From contig CALAGF010000288.1 in the NCBI GenBank assembly GCA_937892345.1, positions 1 to 11,000 on the forward strand: a stretch of DNA of 11,000 bases, written 5' to 3'. The notes under the pieces are model-generated. The model saw only the letters and a program-made list of their open reading frames with translations, did no database searches and was not told the DNA's origin. The DNA is from an uncultured Rhodocyclaceae bacterium (GTDB taxonomy: Bacteria > Pseudomonadota > Gammaproteobacteria > Burkholderiales > Rhodocyclaceae). Shown piece after piece: positions 6,928 through 11,000 of this stretch (position 1 is the stretch's first letter; the number at the start of each line of letters is the position of its first letter). The translations under genes and the position numbers were made by a program.

Positions 6928-8163
6928 ATGCGAAAAATCCAAGCTGTTCTCCTTTGTCTTTGCACGCTTTTGTCTGCCTGTTCCCTGTTGCCACAACTGC
7001 TTGGGCCGACAGCATCCGAAACGCCAGCCACAGCATCGACCTGTCCGCCCTGTGAGGCTTGCCCCAAATGTCCTGCAACCGACAAGCCCGCTGTCCAGGC
7101 TGAGTTCGCCCGCATCTTGAGTCGTGTGGATTGGTCGGCCTTGCCCGGCTGGCAGGATGATGCCAGTCGTGAGGCCTGGCCGGCTTTCTTGCAAAGTTGC
7201 CGCGGCTTGCGCAGCCGTGCCGGAGGTGAAGTCTGGAAGAGTGCCTGTGCGTTGGCTGCACGTCTCGATAATCCCTCGGATGAGGCGGTGCGGCAGTTTT
7301 TTGAGGCCAACTTTGACCCCCATCAGATTGCCAGCGGCGAGGGAGAGCTTGAAGGCATGATGACTGGCTACTACGAACCGCTGCTGACCGGCAGTCGGGT
7401 ATTCAGCAAGCAGTTTGCCTATCCGCTGCACAGCGTGCCCAGCGATTTGCTCACGGTGGATCTGGGGGCGCTGTTTCCCGAGTTGAAGGGCAAGCGGGTG
7501 CGCGGGCGGCTGGAAGGCAACAAGGTTGTGCCCTACGGTACGCGCGCCGACATTCTGGCGCAGGGAAGCGCCTTGCCGGCCAAGGCGCTGGCCTATGTTG
7601 ACGATCCGGTCGAGTTGTTCTTCCTGCAGGTGCAGGGTTCTGGTCGGATTCGCCTGCCGGATGGCAGCATGATGCGGGTGAATTATGCCGACCAGAATGG
7701 CCATCCCTACCAGTCAATCGGCCGGGTCTTGGTTGCCCGCGGAGATCTCAAGCTGGAAAACGCTTCCATGCAGGGCATACAAGCCTGGGCGCGGGCGAAT
7801 CCCTCGCGCCTGGATGACTTGCTCAACAGCAATCCGAGCTATGTGTTCTTCCGTGAAATGCCGGCCAGCAATGAAGGCCCACTCGGTGCCTTGGGTGTGC
7901 CGCTGACCGCCGAACGCAGCATCGCGATCGACCCGCGTGCCGTGCCCTTGGGGGCGCCGGTGTTTCTTGCCACGACCCGCCCAAATACTGCGCAGCCCAT
8001 GAACCGGCTGGTAATGGCGCAGGATACCGGGGGGGCAATCAAGGGGGCGGTACGCGCCGACTTTTTCTGGGGCTTTGGCAAGGATGCCGGCGCGCAGGCG
8101 GGGCGGATGAAACAGCGCGGGCGTTTGTGGGTGCTGTTGCCGAAAGGCTATGTGCCGAAATAG
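6928..8163 (+). CDS. mltA: membrane-bound lytic murein transglycosylase A
   Basis: MltA cleaves peptidoglycan glycan strands to form 1,6-anhydromuropeptides at the inner face of the outer membrane. The 411-residue protein has a lipoprotein signal peptide (residues 1-17) with lipobox LSAC and lipidated Cys18. The MltA domain begins around EGELEGMMTGYYEPLLTGS. The C-terminal double-psi-barrel (3D) region contains MAQDTGGAIKG followed by VRADFFWGFG, holding the conserved acidic residues D366 and D378, one of which should be catalytic. The linker after the lipobox has a C-x2-C-x2-C-x2-C run (Cys39/42/45/48). The frame is open further upstream to 6661, but only the ATG at 6928 gives a lipoprotein signal; no clear Shine-Dalgarno precedes it. 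At 411 residues it is longer than the E. coli enzyme, mainly because of the linker. Confidence 0.95.
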   Translation: MRKIQAVLLCLCTLLSACSLLPQLLGPTASETPATASTCPPCEACPKCPATDKPAVQAEFARILSRVDWSALPGWQDDASREAWPAFLQSCRGLRSRAGGEVWKSACALAARLDNPSDEAVRQFFEANFDPHQIASGEGELEGMMTGYYEPLLTGSRVFSKQFAYPLHSVPSDLLTVDLGALFPELKGKRVRGRLEGNKVVPYGTRADILAQGSALPAKALAYVDDPVELFFLQVQGSGRIRLPDGSMMRVNYADQNGHPYQSIGRVLVARGDLKLENASMQGIQAWARANPSRLDDLLNSNPSYVFFREMPASNEGPLGALGVPLTAERSIAIDPRAVPLGAPVFLATTRPNTAQPMNRLVMAQDTGGAIKGAVRADFFWGFGKDAGAQAGRMKQRGRLWVLLPKGYVPK

Positions 8164-8170
8164 TGCTGGC

Positions 8171-8187
8171 TGCACCAAAGCGATGCG
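8171..8187 (+). promoter_or_regulatory. NtrC-like binding site, distal
   Basis: TGCACCAAAGCGATGCG matches the NtrC dyad TGCACCA-N3-TGGTGCA at 7/7 in the left half and 4/7 in the right. It is centred near 8179, about 121 bp upstream of the start site predicted from the sigma-54 element. The assignment rests on pattern match and position only. Confidence 0.55.
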
Positions 8188-8201
8188 TGATTGACCTGCT
8201 G

Positions 8202-8218
8202 TGCACGAAATAAGTGCG
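8202..8218 (+). promoter_or_regulatory. NtrC-like binding site, proximal
   Basis: TGCACGAAATAAGTGCG contains the core GCAC-N7-GTGC dyad with exactly the NtrC spacing. It is centred at 8210, 31 bp (about three helical turns) from the distal site. That spacing resembles the paired NtrC enhancer sites of E. coli glnA. Confidence 0.6.
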
Positions 8219-8273
8219 CCCGTGCGCCTTTGGGTGCTGGGTAATGCCCTGATTTGAAACCATTGTTATGCAC

Positions 8274-8289
8274 TGGAATGGTGCTTGCT
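8274..8289 (+). promoter_or_regulatory. sigma-54 (RpoN) -24/-12 promoter of amt
   Basis: TGGAATGGTGCTTGCT has the required GG-N10-GC spacing (GG at 8275-8276, GC at 8287-8288) and the preferred TTGCT at the -12 end. Transcription would begin near 8300, giving a leader of roughly 24 nt. Two NtrC-like dyads lie upstream at enhancer distance. Together these predict induction of the transporter under nitrogen limitation. Confidence 0.7.
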
Positions 8290-8296
8290 TTCTGAG

Positions 8297-8318
8297 TCTC
8301 CGAATTTAATTTCGGAGA
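8297..8318 (+). promoter_or_regulatory. hairpin sequestering the amt ribosome binding site
   Basis: TCTCCGAA (8297-8304) and TTCGGAGA (8311-8318) form a perfect 8-bp stem with a 6-nt loop. The 3' arm contains the GGAGA Shine-Dalgarno of amt, 5 nt before its ATG. If transcription starts near 8300, as the sigma-54 element predicts, only the inner 5 bp would form. The full hairpin would need a start further upstream. Confidence 0.55.
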
Positions 8319-8323
8319 AATCC

Positions 8324-9526
8324 ATGGAAAGCTATCAATCCGGCAGCAATGTGCTGTTCATCCTGTTGGGCGCCATCATGGTGCTGGCCATGCACGCAGG
8401 CTTTGCCTTTCTGGAAGTCGGCACCGTGCGCAAAAAGAATCAGGTCAATGCACTGGTCAAGATTTTGACCGACTTTGGCGTGTCGACCGTAGCGTATTTC
8501 TTTGTTGGCTACGGCATCGCCTATGGGGTTCATTTCTTCTCGGGTGTCGACACGCTGATGGAGAAAAACGGTTTTGAGCTGACCAAGTTCTTCTTTTTGC
8601 TGACTTTTGCCGCAGCAATTCCGGCCATTATTTCCGGCGGCATTGCTGAGCGCGCCAAGTTCAATCCGCAATTGATCGCCACCTTCATGCTGGTTGGCTT
8701 TGTCTATCCGTTTTTTGAAGGCATCGCCTGGAATCAGGCTTTCGGTATTCAGGCGTGGCTGAAAGCCACTTTTGGCGCCGAGTTCCACGACTTTGCCGGC
8801 TCTGTTGTGGTGCATGCCATGGGCGGCTGGATTGCCTTGCCTGCGGTGTTGTTGCTCGGCGCTCGCTATGGCCGTTACACCAAGGATGGGCGGATTTCCG
8901 CGCATCCGCCGTCATCCATTCCCTTCCTGGCGCTGGGTGCGTGGATTCTCGCCGTGGGTTGGTTCGGCTTTAACGTGATGAGCGCGCAAACCATCGACAA
9001 GATTTCCGGCTTGGTAGCGATCAATTCGCTGATGGCCATGGTCGGCGGCATTCTCGTAGCTCTTGTGGCTGGAAAGAACGACCCTGGTTTCGTGCACAAC
9101 GGTCCGCTGGCCGGCCTGGTCGCCGTGTGCGCCGGTTCCGATTTGATGCACCCGATTGGTGCGCTGGTGGTTGGAGGGATCGCAGGAGGCTTGTTTGTCC
9201 TGATGTTCACGCTGACCCAGAATCGTTGGAAGATTGACGATGTGCTCGGTGTCTGGCCCTTGCATGGCCTTTGCGGTGCGTGGGGTGGAATCGCGGCCGG
9301 CATTTTCGGTAGCCAGGCGCTGGGTGGTGCTGGTGGCGTGGCGTTCATGTCGCAGTTGGTCATGACCCTGCTGGCCATCGCGATTGCACTGGTCGGGGGT
9401 ATTGCGGTCTACGGCAGCCTGAAGGCAATTTTCGGCCTGCGGCTGGATCAGGAAGAAGAGTACGAGGGGGCTGACCTGAGTATCCACAAAATCACGGCCA
9501 CACCGGAGCGCGAGCCGAACTGGTAA
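8324..9526 (+). CDS. amt: ammonium transporter, Amt family
   Basis: This 400-residue polytopic inner-membrane protein is of the Amt/MEP/Rh family, which forms trimeric ammonium channels. The pore twin histidines are H164 (VVVHAMGGW) and H314 (WPLHGLCGAWGG). They are 150 residues apart, exactly as H168/H318 of E. coli AmtB, with the conserved recruiting Asp at D156. GFVYPFFEGIAW and GWFGFNVMSA are further family segments. The C-terminal tail contains YEGADLSIHK, the part that in AmtB contacts the PII protein GlnK. No N-terminal signal peptide is evident. I chose the ATG at 8324 because of its GGAGA site; the frame is also open from a TTG at 8285. The gene stands alone: no glnK lies beside it in the window. 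It is likely controlled by NtrC/sigma-54 and ends in a strong terminator. Confidence 0.95.
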   Translation: MESYQSGSNVLFILLGAIMVLAMHAGFAFLEVGTVRKKNQVNALVKILTDFGVSTVAYFFVGYGIAYGVHFFSGVDTLMEKNGFELTKFFFLLTFAAAIPAIISGGIAERAKFNPQLIATFMLVGFVYPFFEGIAWNQAFGIQAWLKATFGAEFHDFAGSVVVHAMGGWIALPAVLLLGARYGRYTKDGRISAHPPSSIPFLALGAWILAVGWFGFNVMSAQTIDKISGLVAINSLMAMVGGILVALVAGKNDPGFVHNGPLAGLVAVCAGSDLMHPIGALVVGGIAGGLFVLMFTLTQNRWKIDDVLGVWPLHGLCGAWGGIAAGIFGSQALGGAGGVAFMSQLVMTLLAIAIALVGGIAVYGSLKAIFGLRLDQEEEYEGADLSIHKITATPEREPNW

Positions 9527-9544
9527 GCGCCTGATGGGAAACAG

Positions 9545-9579
9545 TAAAGCCTGTCGGGCGAGATTAAAGTCTGTCGGAC
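9545..9579 (+). repeat. two-unit direct repeat, 20-bp period
   Basis: TAAAGCCTGTCGGGC (9545-9559) and TAAAGTCTGTCGGAC (9565-9579) match at 13 of 15 positions exactly 20 bp apart, between the amt stop and its terminator. The second copy also contains the dyad CTGTC-G-GACAG (9571-9581). Function is unknown. Confidence 0.5.
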
Positions 9580-9590
9580 AGTAGAACTGA

Positions 9591-9615
9591 TGAAGGGGGC
9601 CAATGGCCCCCTTCA
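9591..9615 (+). terminator. terminator of amt
   Basis: TGAAGGGGGCC (9591-9601) pairs perfectly with GGCCCCCTTCA (9605-9615) around a 3-nt AAT loop, an 11-bp GC-rich stem. It is followed by TATTT, a short U-rich tail. It lies 64 nt after the amt stop and marks the end of the ordinary chromosomal genes in this window. Confidence 0.85.
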
Positions 9616-9620
9616 TATTT

Positions 9621-9710
9621 GCACTCTTTCCAAGCACCACCGATTCACATTCACCTGAGCGGCTCGAATCGAACCTTTGCTGCCGGTCGGGCCTTCGAAA
9701 AGCGGACGTT
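9621..9710. other. unassigned stretch between amt terminator and cassette array
   Basis: No credible gene or RNA was found here. It contains a short inverted repeat, ACGTTC-AG-GAACGT (9706-9719), that overlaps the predicted outer end of the distal attC. The stretch is probably the original chromosomal side of the array junction, but I cannot prove this. Confidence 0.3.
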
Positions 9711-9778
9711 CAGGAACGTTGAAAATCACCGGACCTGCGCGGCTTTTCGCGCAGGTCCGTGTGGACTGACGGTTATGC
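9711..9778 (-). other. attC-like recombination site, distal (array end)
   Basis: Read on the minus strand it opens with the R'' box GCATAAC (9778-9772), which contains the TAA stop of the secreted-protein gene, as is common in cassettes. It then folds as a long stem: CGGACCTGCGCG pairs with CGCGCAGGTCCG, continued outward by AC/GT and TC/GA with two unpaired bases on one arm. The site would close at GTTCCTG (9717-9711), a poor match to the GTTRRRY core. The R'' box and fold are good and the R' box is degenerate, as might occur at the end of an array. The same hairpin could act as a terminator. Confidence 0.55.
9730..9759 (-). terminator. possible terminator of the secreted-protein gene (within the attC-like site)
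   Basis: A perfect 12-bp GC-rich stem with a 6-nt loop starts 13 nt after the stop of the leftward gene. On the minus strand it is followed by GTGATTTTC, a short interrupted U tract. It may be a terminator, the core of the attC fold, or both. Confidence 0.5.
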
Positions 9779-10264
9779 ATCGCCAACCTTCTTCAATAGA
9801 CGGACCCAGACGGATTTCTTCTCAGGGCCAATAAGCTGCATCATTAAGTCGCCACTGCTAAGGTTGGTTTTGTCTAAGTGACTATTTGCGGTGACTTTGT
9901 CCACCTTCCAATATTGTGTAACTCCCTTGCCGTCTTTTCTAGCAATAGAAAGAATTCCCGCTTGAACGAACTTCCATTCGACATCTTGCGCAGCGACCGG
10001 AATCGCCTTTGGGATTTGATTTGAGCAAGCGCCAAGATGGGTTTCCTGATGTAACAAGTAACCATTCTTATAGATGCCAAAAAACTGACAGGTCGCTGGC
10101 CAAGGATTTTGTTTCAGAAATTTCGGTTGGTTGGCGTCTGGGAAGTCGATGAGCTGATATACGCCGGGAAGACTGTTGGCGTCTGCAGGCTTTGCGTATT
10201 GTGATTGAGCCAAAGCTCCTAGAGACAACAGTAGAAGTGTTAAGAAGGTGAGTGCCCGTTTCAT
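9773..10264 (-). CDS. small secreted protein of unknown function (cassette gene)
   Basis: The 163-residue protein has a clear Sec signal peptide: KR, then a leucine-rich core and ALA at residues 17-19, with cleavage likely before Gln20. The mature part is about 144 residues and contains Cys59 and Cys80, which could form a disulfide in the periplasm. A lipocalin-like LPGVYQLIDFP stands near the start of the mature chain. The centre has FFGIYKNGYLLHQE and the tail is lysine-rich (KKSVWVRLLKK). I recognise no family. The ATG at 10264 has a strong AAGGAG site 8 nt upstream (10273-10278). AT content and codon use differ visibly from the genes to the left, and the TAA stop lies inside an attC R'' box, so it is best read as an integron cassette gene. 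Confidence 0.75.
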   Translation of the reverse strand: MKRALTFLTLLLLSLGALAQSQYAKPADANSLPGVYQLIDFPDANQPKFLKQNPWPATCQFFGIYKNGYLLHQETHLGACSNQIPKAIPVAAQDVEWKFVQAGILSIARKDGKGVTQYWKVDKVTANSHLDKTNLSSGDLMMQLIGPEKKSVWVRLLKKVGDA

Positions 10265-10322
10265 TTGATTCGCTCCTTACTTCTGGATGAGTTGGGTAGT
10301 AGGCGCACAACTTGATAGCAAT

Positions 10323-10389
10323 GCATAACGTCGTAGCTCAGGGGCGCGCCGCCGGAAGGCGGAGCGTCCCTTGGAGCGTAGTGTTAGCC
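10323..10389 (-). other. attC recombination site between two cassettes (67 bp)
   Basis: On the minus strand it starts GGCTAAC (10389-10383), three nt past the stop of the upstream gene, and ends GTTATGC (10329-10323). Between them lie two imperfectly complementary arms around a TTCC loop: GCTC(CA)AGGGACGCTCCGCC on one side and GGCGGCGCGCCCCTGAGC on the other. The arms pair with a two-base bulge and two mismatches. Outer AAC/GTT triplets, unpaired bases on one arm, a palindromic core and a length near 60-70 bp are the hallmarks of an integron attC. The conserved AAC and GTT are intact; one or two other core positions deviate from RYYYAAC/GTTRRRY. Confidence 0.75.
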
Positions 10390-10391
10390 AC

Positions 10392-11000
10392 TTAACTAAA
10401 CGAGACTTCAGCGGCTTGCTTTTCGTACAAGTGCTTTTGGCGAAGCGCTGCCACCTGAATAACGGCAGGAATTGTTACTCGATAGGCTGCACCTGCTATA
10501 TCAATGGCAGTCCAAAGGCCAGTGATCACCCAGCCAATTGGGCCAGTTAAGATGGCCATCGTTCTAGTGAGCGCAGCATTGCCTGCAAGCGATAGGCCAC
10601 GACCAATAAGTGCCTTCAGAACTGCGTTAACGATGATGAGAGTTAACTGGTATGACTTGAACCCACCGGCTCGAAATACTGCTTGGAAAACCCCAACCAT
10701 CGTTTCTGCTGTAATGCCACTGGTGTTTTTCACGCCAGTTGCCTCTGCTAGTTCCTTTAACTCATCGGGGCTCATTTTTTCAAGCGCATCCGTAAGGATT
10801 TTCATCAAGAGGTTGCCCTCTATTTTTTCGGTACTGGAATCCTTGTTGTAATTGACCTTCATTTTGTCGCAAACATCCATTAGCACTTCCTTGTATTCCA
10901 CTCCTTTTCCACCTCGAAGCATGGTTGCGAAGGTGTTTGCACCGAAGCACTGTATTTCCGCAGCAATCAGTTCCCAATATTTTTGATGATCCGGGGAATG
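10392..11000 (-). CDS. YaaW / UPF0174 family protein (5' end outside window)
   Basis: The frame has no start inside the window: it remains open to the right edge, and the ATG at 10922 is internal. The 202 visible residues begin HSPDHQKYWELIAAEIQCFG and align by eye along their length with E. coli YaaW. Examples are the segment LRGGKGVEYKEVLMDV and, near the C-terminus, AYRVTIPAVIQVAALR. Only the N-terminal portion (DUF3944 region in YaaW) is missing. The C-terminal half is strongly hydrophobic (LTLIIVNAVLKAL, AILTGPIGWVITGLW), suggesting membrane contact or a buried helical core. The function of the family is not established. The stop is three nt from an attC R'' box, so this gene is also a cassette gene, and its base composition is AT-richer than the genes left of 9600. 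Confidence 0.82.
   Translation of the reverse strand, partial: HSPDHQKYWELIAAEIQCFGANTFATMLRGGKGVEYKEVLMDVCDKMKVNYNKDSSTEKIEGNLLMKILTDALEKMSPDELKELAEATGVKNTSGITAETMVGVFQAVFRAGGFKSYQLTLIIVNAVLKALIGRGLSLAGNAALTRTMAILTGPIGWVITGLWTAIDIAGAAYRVTIPAVIQVAALRQKHLYEKQAAEVSFS

Larger units (their letters stand above)
9717..10328 (-). mobile_element. integron gene cassette (612 bp) carrying a secreted-protein gene
   Basis: Read leftward, the cassette begins TTATGC just after the G of the upstream attC core (GTTATGC, 10329-10323). It holds one gene with a 63-nt leader and ends in its own attC. The opening GTTATGC is the exact reverse complement of the R'' box GCATAAC at 9778-9772. This is the match expected for a cassette excised and closed by an integron integrase. 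The R'' overlap with the stop codon and the compact single-gene layout agree with this. Confidence 0.7.

Noticed and set aside
8285..8323. TTG start 13 codons upstream for the ammonium transporter
   Set aside because: It lies within the sigma-54 promoter element, and the ATG at 8324 has a well-placed GGAGA site.
10780..10977. Overlapping minus-strand open frame at the right edge
   Set aside because: It is out of frame with the YaaW-family gene, whose frame aligns throughout with a known family.
1..11000. CRISPR array, rRNA, tRNA, insertion sequence
   Set aside because: No regularly spaced repeat-spacer series, no cloverleaf or rRNA-like segments and no transposase were seen on either strand.

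Overview
The window looks like chromosome from a betaproteobacterium, probably of the Rhodocyclales (Dechloromonas/Azoarcus-like). That placement is inferred from the high GC of the left 9.5 kb, the coaE-zapD-yacG block, a Nudix/ThiE-like fusion and the general look of the proteins. It was not tested by any search.

Left part (1-5029): a leftward gene for a DOMON-like domain protein runs off the left edge. To its right is a rightward, tightly packed block: a cytoplasmic hybrid histidine kinase, a membrane-anchored SPOR-domain protein, coaE (last step of CoA synthesis), zapD (FtsZ cross-linker) and yacG (zinc-finger gyrase inhibitor). HK/SPOR, SPOR/coaE and zapD/yacG each overlap by 4 nt, so signalling, peptidoglycan binding, cofactor synthesis and division are probably co-transcribed. 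A possible 36-codon ORF with its own Shine-Dalgarno overlaps the kinase start.

Middle (5052-8163): a leftward pair with a 4-nt overlap encodes a DUF815 AAA+ ATPase and a MutT-type Nudix hydrolase fused to a ThiE-like domain that has lost several canonical thiamine-phosphate-synthase residues. Divergent from the pair is mltA, a lipoprotein lytic transglycosylase with a cysteine-rich linker.

Ammonium transporter (8164-9615): an Amt-family transporter gene is preceded by a convincing nitrogen-control region. It holds two NtrC-like dyads 31 bp apart and a good sigma-54 -24/-12 element. An 8-bp hairpin covers the ribosome binding site, and a strong 11-bp-stem terminator follows the gene.

Right part (about 9711-11000): composition changes and the sequence looks like the distal end of an integron gene-cassette array read leftward. 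Two attC-like sites (67 and about 68 bp) flank a 612-bp cassette encoding a small secreted protein of unknown function. The cassette starts with the exact complement of its own downstream R'' box, the signature of a circularisable cassette. The next cassette inward carries a YaaW/UPF0174-family gene cut by the right window edge. No integrase is visible; it would be expected further right.
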